45,906 nucleotides of DNA from CAZRGV01 sp964599655 (GTDB taxonomy: Bacteria > Planctomycetota > Planctomycetia > Isosphaerales > Isosphaeraceae), in assembly GCA_964599655.1 (NCBI GenBank), contig CAZRGV010000039.1:1-45906 (forward strand), in the 5' to 3' direction. The position numbers and the translations under genes were made by a program. The notes under the pieces were generated by a model. The model was given only the letters and a program-made list of their open reading frames with translations. It searched no databases and had not been told where the DNA came from. This document shows positions 33,496 to 41,697 of the stretch, piece after piece. Numbering within the stretch: position 1 is the stretch's first letter; each line of letters starts with the position of its first letter.

Positions 33496-33524
33496 TTGCA
33501 TGGGGGCCGTGGGATCGGTAAGAT
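33496..33524 (+). promoter_or_regulatory. Sigma70-type promoter of the small basic protein gene
   Basis: TTGCAT (33496-33501) and TAAGAT (33519-33524) are 17 bases apart. It lies back to back with the purC promoter, with the -35 boxes 24 bases apart. Confidence 0.5.
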
Positions 33525-33606
33525 TGCCGGTTCGCCGTGAAGGGACACCGAAATTGGTTCGGGGCGTTGGCCCCGGTTTGCTCTTGCGTTGTGAGAGGTT
33601 CGTCCG

Positions 33607-33807
33607 ATGTCGATGGACAAGAGCCTGAAGAAGGCGAGCGGGCTGGCCCGCTCTCGGAACGTGATGAAGCGGGGGGAACGACTCGCCGCGCTGCAGTTGG
33701 AGGAGCGTTGGACGGCCGATCAGGGCGTGTATAATCTGCCGAAGACGAAGTATCGCAAGCTTCCGCCCGGCGTGCTCGGTCCGAAGCGAAGCGAGCCCAA
33801 GAGCTAG
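33607..33807 (+). CDS. PVC-type small basic protein
   Basis: This 66-residue, strongly basic protein starts MSMDKSLKKASGLARSRNV, continues MKRGERLAALQLEERW, and ends with TKYRKLPPG and a Lys/Arg-rich tail. This pattern matches, from memory, a small basic protein family restricted to Planctomycetes, Verrucomicrobia and Chlamydiae. It is suspected of acting with RNA or the ribosome, with no proven role. GAGAGG stands before the ATG. It is a single-gene unit with its own promoter and a canonical intrinsic terminator, suggesting strong expression. Confidence 0.85.
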   Translation: MSMDKSLKKASGLARSRNVMKRGERLAALQLEERWTADQGVYNLPKTKYRKLPPGVLGPKRSEPKS

Positions 33808-33849
33808 GGCCCGAGATCGGCTCTTCGAAATGGTTGGTTTGCCATGAAG

Positions 33850-33877
33850 CCCCCGCGCCCCTGGCCGGGGGTTTTTT
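33850..33877 (+). terminator. Intrinsic terminator of the small basic protein gene
   Basis: CCCCCG (33850-33855) pairs with CGGGGG (33866-33871), followed directly by six T (33872-33877). It is the only clear Rho-independent terminator seen in the window. Confidence 0.85.
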
Positions 33878-33916
33878 CAACGGTGAACGCGGGTCGATCG
33901 GGGCTCTTGCCAGCCC

Positions 33917-34204
33917 TCAGCGGTCGGCTGGCAAGGCGCTGATGGCGGCCGCCAGTTCGAAGTCGCGGGCGGTCAGGCCCCCTTCGGAGTGGGTCGAGAG
34001 CTCAATCCGGACCGAGCGGTAGCTCAGGGTGATGTCGGGGAAATGCTCGGCGCGTTCGGCCAGGCCGCCGACTTGGTTGACGAAGTCCAGGGCACGGCGG
34101 AACGAGGAGAATTGCCAGCTCCGGGCGAGCATGTCTCCGTGACGTTCCCAGCCCTTGGCCAGAGGCATCTGGGCCAGGATTTCTCCTTCGCTCAACTTGG
34201 CCAT
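33917..34204 (-). CDS. Pterin-4a-carbinolamine dehydratase-like protein
   Basis: This 95-residue protein fits the PCD/DCoH fold, which dehydrates 4a-hydroxytetrahydrobiopterin and regenerates pterin cofactor. It has GWERHGDMLARSWQF, FRRALDFVNQVGGLAE, RAEHFPDITLSY and VRIELSTHSEGGLTARDFELA. The usual active-site pair HH in 'NHHPD' is HF here, while the third His (THSEGG) is kept, so activity may be reduced or altered. The ATG at 34204 was chosen as the family start; an upstream in-frame start (34288) would add 28 atypical residues. No aromatic amino acid hydroxylase gene lies nearby. Confidence 0.85.
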   Translation of the reverse strand: MAKLSEGEILAQMPLAKGWERHGDMLARSWQFSSFRRALDFVNQVGGLAERAEHFPDITLSYRSVRIELSTHSEGGLTARDFELAAAISALPADR

Positions 34205-34260
34205 GGGATACCTCCTCGCGGTTCGGAGTCGGCGGATTGGTGTCGACGGGGCGGGCTTCT

Positions 34261-34279
34261 CCAGTCCAGTCCAGTCCAG
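34261..34279. repeat. Short tandem repeat (CCAGT)3 CCAG
   Basis: There are three exact CCAGT units plus a partial fourth in the spacer between the divergent pterin dehydratase and ZIP genes. It is a microsatellite whose copy number could vary. Confidence 0.75.
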
Positions 34280-34391
34280 CACAACCAAACCACATGCCTC
34301 GCCCCGAGAACACCATTGTTAATTATTTCCGCCGCTCTTCAAAGGGACAAGAGGGCGTGTTCGCGAGTCCGGCCGTTGTTCGGGGGTTGCC

Positions 34392-35258
34392 ATGCTGCTC
34401 ACGCTCGCCCTTTTCTGCGCGGCGATTGTCGGGGCGAGTCTGCTCGGCGGGTTGCTACCCATAGCCACGTTGCTGACTCATACACGACTTCAAATCTACC
34501 TCAGTTTCGCGGCGGGGTCGATGCTGGGGGCGGTCTTCTTTCATATGCTCCCCGAAGCCGTCGAGTCGGGTTCGGCCGCGTCGCTTCGCTGGACCGCTCT
34601 CGGGCTTCTGGCCTTGTTCTTCCTCGAACGCTACTTCGCCTTTCATCACCACGAGGCCCCCGAAGACCCGGACAACCCCTGTCCCATTCACGCTCATGAG
34701 CATCAGAGCGGACAAGGACATTCGGCCGGTCTGGTTGATGCCCAGGCGGCTCGAGGGACCGGCGGAAGCGCCAAGGGAGCCGCCTTGCACTGGGGGGCGG
34801 CGGCGTTCGGGCTGGCTGTACACACGCTGGTTGGCGGCGTGGCCCTGGCAAGTGCGGCCGTAATCGGTAACGGAGACAATCTGGGGGCTTCGGCCTGGGG
34901 GGTGTTTGTCGCCACCCTCGTCCACAAGCCGGCCGACTCCCTGACCATTGTCAGCTTGATGCTCCGGGCCGGCGTTTCGCGAAGCCTGGCGCATCTGGTC
35001 AATCTGGCCTTCTCGCTGATGATCCCGGTCGGGGTCGTCCTCTTCCTGGTCGGTCGCAACTGGGTGGGAACCCAACTCGCCGGCCCGTTCACGGCCGATA
35101 CGTTGGCCTTTTCCGCCGGCACCTTTCTTTGCATTTCGTTGAGCGACCTTCTACCCGAGTTGCAATTCCATGCTCACGACCGAATGAAGCTCTCGGTCGC
35201 CTTGCTGGTTGGCTTCGGCCTCATGGCGATGGCCGGGCTCTGGGAGCAAGGCGGATGA
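34392..35258 (+). CDS. ZIP-family divalent metal transporter
   Basis: This 288-residue inner membrane protein of the ZIP fold probably takes up zinc or iron. About eight helices are predicted. TM2 has LSFAAGSMLGAVFFHMLPEA. A cytosolic loop is His-rich (FHHHEAPEDPDNPC and HAHEHQSGQGH). The metal-site helices contain FGLAVHTLVGGVALASA and VATLVHKPADSLTIVSLML, variants of the classic HNxxDG and HExPHE motifs. The C-terminal segment has SLSDLLPELQFHAHDR. The start ATG at 34392 follows GGGGTTGCC, a weak site. Confidence 0.88.
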   Translation: MLLTLALFCAAIVGASLLGGLLPIATLLTHTRLQIYLSFAAGSMLGAVFFHMLPEAVESGSAASLRWTALGLLALFFLERYFAFHHHEAPEDPDNPCPIHAHEHQSGQGHSAGLVDAQAARGTGGSAKGAALHWGAAAFGLAVHTLVGGVALASAAVIGNGDNLGASAWGVFVATLVHKPADSLTIVSLMLRAGVSRSLAHLVNLAFSLMIPVGVVLFLVGRNWVGTQLAGPFTADTLAFSAGTFLCISLSDLLPELQFHAHDRMKLSVALLVGFGLMAMAGLWEQGG

Positions 35259-35385
35259 CGAACCGAGATTGGTCCAGCCGGGGGGCCTTGAACCGGATCG
35301 GGATTGAGTGGAGTTTGAGGATACCGGAAGCCTCGTGGTTGGTGAGGCGGCGAAACGTCGGGGTTCGCCCGATGCGCTGGATCGC

Positions 35386-35415
35386 TTGACGGGTTTGCGG
35401 CGGTTCGACTAGGAT
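35386..35415 (+). promoter_or_regulatory. Sigma70-type promoter of the polysaccharide cluster
   Basis: TTGACG (35386-35391) and TAGGAT (35410-35415) are 18 bases apart, about 40 bases before the GTG at 35461. A small stem GCCTC/GAGGC lies upstream near 35333-35351. Confidence 0.5.
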
Positions 35416-35460
35416 GCGCGACGACGGAGCCACTCTCAGCCCAGGATCAAGGACGATCGC

Positions 35461-36780
35461 GTGCTCCCCACAACTGCGCCCGTAATCGAGGATCGCCACG
35501 CGCCTTCGACGGGGTCGAGCGGTGCCAGGTCGGTGCTTGTGGCGTGTCCGGACGCGAGGCCGCCGGCCTACCAGGCGGTTGTTGGCCTGGCCCATTCGGG
35601 CTGGCTCGAGGAATTCCAGACCGCGTATTACTACGGCGGTGCGGGGCGGCTGTCGGCCATGGCGCGACGCCTGGCACCGGGATCGTTGGCGAGGCTGGAG
35701 CCGCGACTCCGGCGTCGGCATCACCCGGAGATCCCGCCGGATCGCGTGAGATCGTCGCCGAGCTTCGATGTGGCGCTCGCGGTCGAGCGCCGGTTGCGGA
35801 GGCCGTCATGGAAGCGCTCGGTGGCGCGCTGGCGAACTCGTCGATTCGACCGGTTCGTCGCCGAGAGCCTCTCACGGAACCGGCCCGACGCGGCTCTCGT
35901 CTTCAGTGACGTGGGATCGGAGTTTGCGCTGCCGGCTTGCCAGCGGCTGGGAATCGGCTCGGTTCTGAGCATGGTTCACGGCGACGTCCGTGAGGAGCGC
36001 GACGTTCTCCAGCGCGAATTGGAACGATCGCCCGAGTTCTTTCCCATCTACCTGGGGGATGGTCGTCTCGACCTCGACGAGCTGGCCTGGCTCCATGAGC
36101 GACGCCTCCGTGACATTGCCCTGGCGGATCGAATTCTCGTGCCCTCGGAGCACATCGCGGCGACGCTGGTCCGCCATGGAACGCCACGAGAGCGGGTCCG
36201 AGTGGTGCCATACGCGGCGGACCTCCGGCGATTCGTGCCTGACTCGGGCAAGAGGCATGGTCCGCGTTGCACGTTTCTCTTCGCGGGAGGAATCACCCAG
36301 CGAAAGGGGATCAAGTATTTACTCGAAGCCTGGAGGCGAGTCCGACGGCCAGGCTGGACGCTGCAACTTCTCGGAGCCCTTCCGCGCGACCCTGGGCCAC
36401 TGTCCAAGTATCTCGACGATGTCGAGTGGCTGGGCCAGGTGGGGCATGCCGACGTGCCCTCTCGGATGGCGAAGGCCGATGTGTTCGTCTTTCCCTCGCT
36501 CTTCGAAGGATCGGCCGTGGTGACGTACGAAGCCCTGGCGTGCGGCCTGCCGAGTGTGGTCACCGCCGAGGCCGGTTCGGTGGTTCGCGACGAGGTCGAG
36601 GGATTCCTGGTCCCTTCGGGCGAGGTCGAGACACTGGCCGAGCGGATGGAGCGGCTTGGGAACGACCCGACGCTTCGGGCCACGATGGCGGTCGCTGCGA
36701 GGCGGCGGGCCGAGGCGTTCGACTGGACACACTATCATGCGAGCCTTCGAGAGACATTTGACGAGTTGATTGGAGGCTGA
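35461..36780 (+). CDS. GT4-family glycosyltransferase
   Basis: This 439-residue GT-B enzyme probably transfers a sugar from a nucleotide donor to a growing glycan. The C-terminal domain shows FLFAGGITQRKGIKYLLEAW and the E-x7-E site in PSLFEGSAVVTYEALACGLP. The N-terminal acceptor domain contains SVLSMVHGDVREERDVLQ. The start GTG (35461) has AAGGA upstream. It is the first gene of a plus-strand cluster with a polymerase and further glycosyltransferases, so a role in exopolysaccharide or O-antigen-like synthesis is likely. Sugar and acceptor are unknown. Confidence 0.88.
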   Translation: MLPTTAPVIEDRHAPSTGSSGARSVLVACPDARPPAYQAVVGLAHSGWLEEFQTAYYYGGAGRLSAMARRLAPGSLARLEPRLRRRHHPEIPPDRVRSSPSFDVALAVERRLRRPSWKRSVARWRTRRFDRFVAESLSRNRPDAALVFSDVGSEFALPACQRLGIGSVLSMVHGDVREERDVLQRELERSPEFFPIYLGDGRLDLDELAWLHERRLRDIALADRILVPSEHIAATLVRHGTPRERVRVVPYAADLRRFVPDSGKRHGPRCTFLFAGGITQRKGIKYLLEAWRRVRRPGWTLQLLGALPRDPGPLSKYLDDVEWLGQVGHADVPSRMAKADVFVFPSLFEGSAVVTYEALACGLPSVVTAEAGSVVRDEVEGFLVPSGEVETLAERMERLGNDPTLRATMAVAARRRAEAFDWTHYHASLRETFDELIGG

Positions 36781-36816
36781 CCAGCGGCGAGTCAGCCGAG
36801 GCAAGGATGCCCCTCG

Positions 36817-38181
36817 ATGATGGACCTTCTGCTTTCCTGCACCACCGGCGCCGTGATCGTGGGGCTGATCGCCTCGCAGGTCGTCCGCAAGTCCTTCGAC
36901 CCATTCGCGCCGATCTGGTTGTTCCTGGCCGGATTCGCCCAGGTTTATGTCGTCCAGGCGATCTCGTATCGGGACTACGCGCTGCGGGTTCGCGGATCGG
37001 AACTCGTGACGGCGGCGAACGTCCGGGCCCTCTGGGCCTTGTTGTGGTTTCTCCTGGTGTATTACAGCGGAATCGGGAAGAAACTCGCCGCGCGATTGCC
37101 AAGGGCCCCTTCCTATTGGTCGCCGGGTTTGATCGCGACGATCACGCCGTTCATGTTCGTGTGGGGCCTGATCTGCTCGGGCATCGCGCTTCATAGTGGC
37201 GAGGTCAGCGGGGAAGAGAACCTGCTGAGGCAATTCCCCATCATGATGCTCGCCAGCGGCGTGCTGCTGGTCGTAACGGGCCGGCAGCCCTCGCGGCCGA
37301 GGCCGGCCGTGGCGGCCCTTGGTATTATGATTGTCTTCTTGTATATCGTGATATGGATGTATCATGGGCGGCGGTCGCATGCGGTGATCGGTGTTTTGAC
37401 GGGGGTTTGCGCGTTTTACGTGCCGACGTTCCGACGGCCGTCGATGCCGGTGATGATGGGGACGGCGCTGGCCTGCGCGCTGGCGGTCTCGCTGGCGCTC
37501 GGGTGGCGCAACAATATCCACTACGAGCGATCGTTCACCGGGTTCGTGCAGTATCTGGGAGACTTCGACCCGTCCACGATGCTGGTGAACCTCAACCTGA
37601 AAGAGAAGGACGAGGGGAAGATCGAATCGACCGAGCAATCGAGCAAGGAGACCGAGGAATACGGCGGTTACTTGCTGATGCTGTACGCGGTTCCGGAACT
37701 TTCGGAGTATGACTACGGAGCCCCGTACCTACGAGTCTTTTCCACATATATTCCGCGCCTTGTCTGGCCGACGAAACCGATCTTTGGGAGAGAGCAGTGG
37801 GTCCACGCCTGGATGGCGGGATCGGAGTTTCGACGCGACGAGAACTTCACGGGGCCGGCGATCAGCGTGCTGGGAGCCGCGCAACTGAACGGCGGGGCCA
37901 TCGCGACCGTGATCGTCATGGCGATTCTCGCCCTCATGCTCCGAACCGGCTACGACTATTACCGCTTCTACGCCGATTGTCCGTGGGCGCAAGCGTGGTG
38001 GGCTTTGACGTATTACGTTGCCTGGCTGATGACCGTCAACGACGATCCGCTCGTCTGGTTTTACTACATTTACGGTCATACCACCTTGCCACCTCTGGCG
38101 GCGCTCTGGATCTATCACCGGGTGCAGGGCTCTCAGGTCTCGCACGAAGGATTGGAAATGGCATGCGTCACAGTTCCATAA
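36817..38181 (+). CDS. Wzy-like oligosaccharide repeat unit polymerase
   Basis: This 454-residue protein has about ten membrane helices (for example GAVIVGLIASQVV, APIWLFLAGFAQVYVVQAI, PFMFVWGLICSGIAL, AVAALGIMIVFLYIVIW). A large extracytoplasmic region of about 140 residues contains LGWRNNIHYERSFTGFVQY and the polymerase-like IPRLVWPTKPIFGREQWVH. Wzy proteins join lipid-linked repeat units in the periplasm, and this family varies widely in sequence. Position inside a glycosyltransferase cluster supports the call. An AT-rich 55-base spacer follows. Confidence 0.78.
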   Translation: MMDLLLSCTTGAVIVGLIASQVVRKSFDPFAPIWLFLAGFAQVYVVQAISYRDYALRVRGSELVTAANVRALWALLWFLLVYYSGIGKKLAARLPRAPSYWSPGLIATITPFMFVWGLICSGIALHSGEVSGEENLLRQFPIMMLASGVLLVVTGRQPSRPRPAVAALGIMIVFLYIVIWMYHGRRSHAVIGVLTGVCAFYVPTFRRPSMPVMMGTALACALAVSLALGWRNNIHYERSFTGFVQYLGDFDPSTMLVNLNLKEKDEGKIESTEQSSKETEEYGGYLLMLYAVPELSEYDYGAPYLRVFSTYIPRLVWPTKPIFGREQWVHAWMAGSEFRRDENFTGPAISVLGAAQLNGGAIATVIVMAILALMLRTGYDYYRFYADCPWAQAWWALTYYVAWLMTVNDDPLVWFYYIYGHTTLPPLAALWIYHRVQGSQVSHEGLEMACVTVP

Positions 38182-38236
38182 ATGACTTACTAAAACGACT
38201 TTTCTCACTATCTGACAAGCGATCGAGAGGTCAACC

Positions 38237-39430
38237 ATGATGAGGCTGGCGGTCTCGTTTACCAACTTTGGCCCCTATCACCTGGCGAGGCTAAGGGCAC
38301 TGGGAGAGCGGCTGAGGCAGGAGGGCGGCGAGTTGATCGCCTATGAGACGGCGGGGACCGAGCAGCGCTATCCCTGGTTGACGCGCAAGCGGGCGGAACC
38401 GTTCTCGTGGATCACGCTCTTTCCCGATCGGATCCTGGAGGACCTGCCTGGGTCATCGTGTGCCGAGGCCATGAGGCGGGCCCTCGTGCGGGATCTGCCG
38501 GATGCGGTCGGGATTGTCGGCTACGTTCGGCCCGAGTCGATGGCCGCGCTGGGATGGGCCAGGGAACATGGCCGGCCGACGATTCTGATGTCGGAGAGCC
38601 AGGCGATCGACCGTCCCAGGGTCTGGTGGAAGGAGGCGGTGAAACGGCGAAGAGTTTCCGCGTTCTCGGCCGCGTTGGTCGGCGGGCCGAGGCACCGCGA
38701 CTACCTGGTGGACCTCGGAATGCCGGCGGATCGAATCGCCCTGGGTTACAACGTGGTCGACAACGCTCGCTTCGGGCGACTCTCCGATCGTGCCCGTCGA
38801 GCGGCGGAGGGTCGTTTGGGGTTGCCGGATCGCCCCTATTTCCTGGCGGTCAGCCGATTCGTGATCGAGAAGAACCTGGCTTTGCTGGTACGCGCCTTCG
38901 CGAAGTACCGGAGCATGGCCGAGGAGGCTTCGGCCTGGGATCTGGTCCTTTGCGGTGATGGTCCCGACGCGGGCGAGGTCGAGGCGACCGTCCGAGCGAC
39001 CGGCCTGGAATCGTCGATTCATCGACCTGGGTTTCTTCAGGAAGACGAACTGTCACGCTGGTATGCGTTCGCATCGGCGTTTGTGCATCCGAGCTTGATG
39101 GAGCCCTGGGGTCTGGTGGTGAACGAGGCGGCGGCCTGTGGGTTGCCCTTGATCGTCTCGGACCGCGCGGGTTGCGTGGAAACCCTGGTTCCCGACCCGC
39201 CGGGTACGACAGGGCTCCGCTTCGATCCTCGAGACGAGTCGGCCCTGGCGGCGGCTCTGGCCTGGGTCTCGGGGTTGCCCTCGGGAGAGCGTGAGGCCAT
39301 GGGCCGCCGGGCGTCGGAAGTCGTCTCTCAGTGGGGGCCGTCGCGGTTTGCCGAAGGCACGATGGAAGCCCTCCAACAGGCGGTGGCGTTCGAGCGGTCC
39401 AAGCGTCGGACGCGCGCCCTGGTTCGCTGA
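38237..39430 (+). CDS. GT4-family glycosyltransferase
   Basis: This 397-residue GT-B enzyme has YFLAVSRFVIEKNLALLVRA (donor-domain start), WDLVLCGDGPDAGEVE, and the E-x7-E site HPSLMEPWGLVVNEAAACGLP shortened by one position, as in many family members. The N-terminal start MMRLAVSFTNFGPYHLARL is typical of the fold. GAGAGGTCAACC precedes the ATG at 38237 (a second ATG follows at once). It belongs to the same transcription unit as its neighbours; the transferred sugar is unknown. Confidence 0.87.
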   Translation: MMRLAVSFTNFGPYHLARLRALGERLRQEGGELIAYETAGTEQRYPWLTRKRAEPFSWITLFPDRILEDLPGSSCAEAMRRALVRDLPDAVGIVGYVRPESMAALGWAREHGRPTILMSESQAIDRPRVWWKEAVKRRRVSAFSAALVGGPRHRDYLVDLGMPADRIALGYNVVDNARFGRLSDRARRAAEGRLGLPDRPYFLAVSRFVIEKNLALLVRAFAKYRSMAEEASAWDLVLCGDGPDAGEVEATVRATGLESSIHRPGFLQEDELSRWYAFASAFVHPSLMEPWGLVVNEAAACGLPLIVSDRAGCVETLVPDPPGTTGLRFDPRDESALAAALAWVSGLPSGEREAMGRRASEVVSQWGPSRFAEGTMEALQQAVAFERSKRRTRALVR

Positions 39431-39457
39431 GTCTCATCCAAGGAGAATCGCACAAAG

Positions 39458-40654
39458 ATGAGCGCGACCGTGGTGAATCCGTCGAAGGCGAGCCCCGTTC
39501 CTCGAGGGGGGCGATGCGGCGAGGGCTGGGTCCATCTTTGCAACGGACTCGATCCGAAGCGGGACGGCGGGATGGTGCCGAGCATCCTCGGCATGACCGG
39601 CGCTCTGGCCAGAGCAGGGGAAGGCCGGGTCACGATTGTGACACCAACTCCCTCGCGGCTCGCCGATACCATCGTGCCGGAAGGAATCCGCTTGCTTGGA
39701 CCGGAGACCGACCTGGAAGACTCGGTTCGGAGGGCTGAGGTGGTCCACCTCCACGGCCTCTGGCAAGCCCACACGCGGCGTGGAGCTCACGAAGCGAGGC
39801 GATCCGGCGTGCCGTACCTGATCGCGGCGCACGGGATGGCCGAACCGTGGGCCCTGCGGCACAAGGCGCTCAAGAAGCGGATCTACACGGCCCTCGTGGA
39901 AGGAAAGAACCTGCGGCGGGCATCTTGCCTGCACGCCCTTTCCAGACCCGAGATCGGCCACTTGCGTGCCCTGGCGCCGAGGACGCCGATCGCCCTGGTT
40001 CCGAACGGCGTGAACCTGGAGCCGTTCGAGAATCTGCCGCCTCGCGAATCGCTCGAATCGGAGTTTCCCGAGCTGGCGGGCAAGTTCCTCCTGCTGTTTC
40101 TCGCGCGCCTGCACGTGAAGAAGGGACTGGACCTGCTCGCCGAGGCGATCGACGCGATTCGAAACGATCATCCCGATGTTCACCTGCTGCTGGCCGGTAA
40201 TGATGATGGCGCGAAGGAGCCGTTTCTGGAACGTATGAACACACTCGGGTTACGCCGGCGAGTGACGTGCCTGGGGCACATTGGCGGCGAACGCGCCCGG
40301 ACCGTCTGGGGCGCGGCGGATGCGTTCATTCTGCCCAGTTATAGCGAAGGGTTCAGCATGGCCATTCTCGAAGCCCTGGCGGCTCGCAGGCCAGTGGTCA
40401 TCACGACGGCCTGCCACTTTCCGGAGCTGGCTGCCGCGGAGGGCGCCATCGTTGTCGAGCCGAGGATTCCGGACGTGACGGCCGGGCTTCGCGCCTTGCT
40501 CGAACGATCGCCGGTGGAGCGAAACGCCATGGCGGATCGAGGCCGGGCGCTGGTCGAGAAACGCTACACCTGGGATCGCCAGGCGCGGAGGCTGGCCGAG
40601 GTCTACCGATGGCTTGCCGGTGGCGGCGTTGTGCCCGAGGCGGTCGAGGCCTGA
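39458..40654 (+). CDS. GT4-family glycosyltransferase
   Basis: This 398-residue GT-B enzyme has VVHLHGLWQAHTRRGAHEAR, IAAHGMAEPWALRHK, LFLARLHVKKGLDLLAEAI, HLLLAGNDDGAKEPFLERM, and the active site LPSYSEGFSMAILEALAARRP. The HGMAEPWA acceptor signature is common in transferases acting on an undecaprenyl-linked glycan. AAGGAGA lies about eleven bases before the ATG. The next gene, a GT2, begins within 65 bases. Confidence 0.88.
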   Translation: MSATVVNPSKASPVPRGGRCGEGWVHLCNGLDPKRDGGMVPSILGMTGALARAGEGRVTIVTPTPSRLADTIVPEGIRLLGPETDLEDSVRRAEVVHLHGLWQAHTRRGAHEARRSGVPYLIAAHGMAEPWALRHKALKKRIYTALVEGKNLRRASCLHALSRPEIGHLRALAPRTPIALVPNGVNLEPFENLPPRESLESEFPELAGKFLLLFLARLHVKKGLDLLAEAIDAIRNDHPDVHLLLAGNDDGAKEPFLERMNTLGLRRRVTCLGHIGGERARTVWGAADAFILPSYSEGFSMAILEALAARRPVVITTACHFPELAAAEGAIVVEPRIPDVTAGLRALLERSPVERNAMADRGRALVEKRYTWDRQARRLAEVYRWLAGGGVVPEAVEA

Positions 40655-40717
40655 GTGCGCCACCGCGACAAAACGAACAAACAACGGTGGATGATCAACC
40701 CGCAAGGAGGTGGCCCG

Positions 40718-41650
40718 TTGTCCGCGATCGAACCGGCTCTCGCGTCCGCGGTGGTTTCTCGCGCATCGATGCCCTGCAACGTGCCCACGACGGCCAAGGC
40801 ACGCGTCAGCGTGATCGTGCCGGTGAAGAACGAGGCCGAGAACCTTCGCCGTTGCTTGCCCGCGCTGGCCTGGGCCGACGAGGTGTTCGTCGTCGATAGC
40901 CAGAGCCAGGATGAGACGGCGCGCGTGGCCGCGGAGCACGGTGCCACCGTCGTGCAATTTCACTTCAACGGTGTGTATCCGAAGAAGAAGAACTGGGCCC
41001 TCGAAAACCTGCCGTTGCGGAACGAGTGGGTCCTGATCGTGGACGCCGACGAGGTGGTGGTTCCCGAGCTGGCCGAAGAGATTCGCCGACGCACGGCCAA
41101 TGACGAGGCTGACGGATTCTTCCTCAACATGAAATACTTCTTCCTCGGACAACGGATCTTGCATTGCGGCTATAATGAGTGCTGGAACCTTCGCCTGTTC
41201 AAACATCGACTGGGGCGCTACGAGCGAATCCCCGCTGCGCCGGGGTCGAACGCGGGAGACAACGAGGCGCACGAGCACGTCGAGCTGAACGGCCGCGTCC
41301 TCCGGCTGAAGAACGAGCTCGACCACCACGCGTATCCGACGATCTCGGCCTGGGTCGAGAAGCACAATCGCTACGCGGTCTGGGAGGCGGAGAATCACGA
41401 CCGGTTTCTGCGCGAGCCGATCCCGACGACGATCGGAGCGGGAAAGCGGTTCAAGCGGCGGTTGAAGCGGCTTTACCTGCGGCTGCCGTGCCGGCCGCTC
41501 GTGCGATTTCTGTACGCCTACGTCGTGCGGTTGGGGTTTCTCGATGGCCGCCCTGGATTCGTGTTCTGCACGTTACTGGCTTTCTACGATTTCCTCCGTG
41601 ACGCCAACGTCTACGAGCGACGATTATCGGACGCTGGACGGCGGCCTTGA
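40718..41650 (+). CDS. GT2-family glycosyltransferase
   Basis: This 310-residue GT-A enzyme resembles the WaaE-like branch. It has VSVIVPVKNEAENLRRCL, EVFVVDSQSQDET, the metal-binding VLIVDADEVV, then GYNECWNLRLFKHRLGRYE and ELDHHAYPTISAWVEKHNRY. A C-terminal basic membrane-near segment follows (RFKRRLKRLYLRLPCRPL). The TTG at 40718 was chosen because AAGGAGG (40704-40710) sits seven bases before it; a GTG at 40655 touching the previous stop lacks this signal. It ends the plus-strand glycan cluster and converges with the next gene. Confidence 0.87.
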   Translation: MSAIEPALASAVVSRASMPCNVPTTAKARVSVIVPVKNEAENLRRCLPALAWADEVFVVDSQSQDETARVAAEHGATVVQFHFNGVYPKKKNWALENLPLRNEWVLIVDADEVVVPELAEEIRRRTANDEADGFFLNMKYFFLGQRILHCGYNECWNLRLFKHRLGRYERIPAAPGSNAGDNEAHEHVELNGRVLRLKNELDHHAYPTISAWVEKHNRYAVWEAENHDRFLREPIPTTIGAGKRFKRRLKRLYLRLPCRPLVRFLYAYVVRLGFLDGRPGFVFCTLLAFYDFLRDANVYERRLSDAGRRP

Positions 41651-41697
41651 CGAGGTAAGGCCGGACCGACGAATCGGGACGATTCCGTGTCACTGGA

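Noticed and set aside
38182..38236. Internal promoter in the AT-rich spacer after the polymerase gene
   Set aside because: The spacer is AT-rich, but no spaced -35/-10 pair could be defined.
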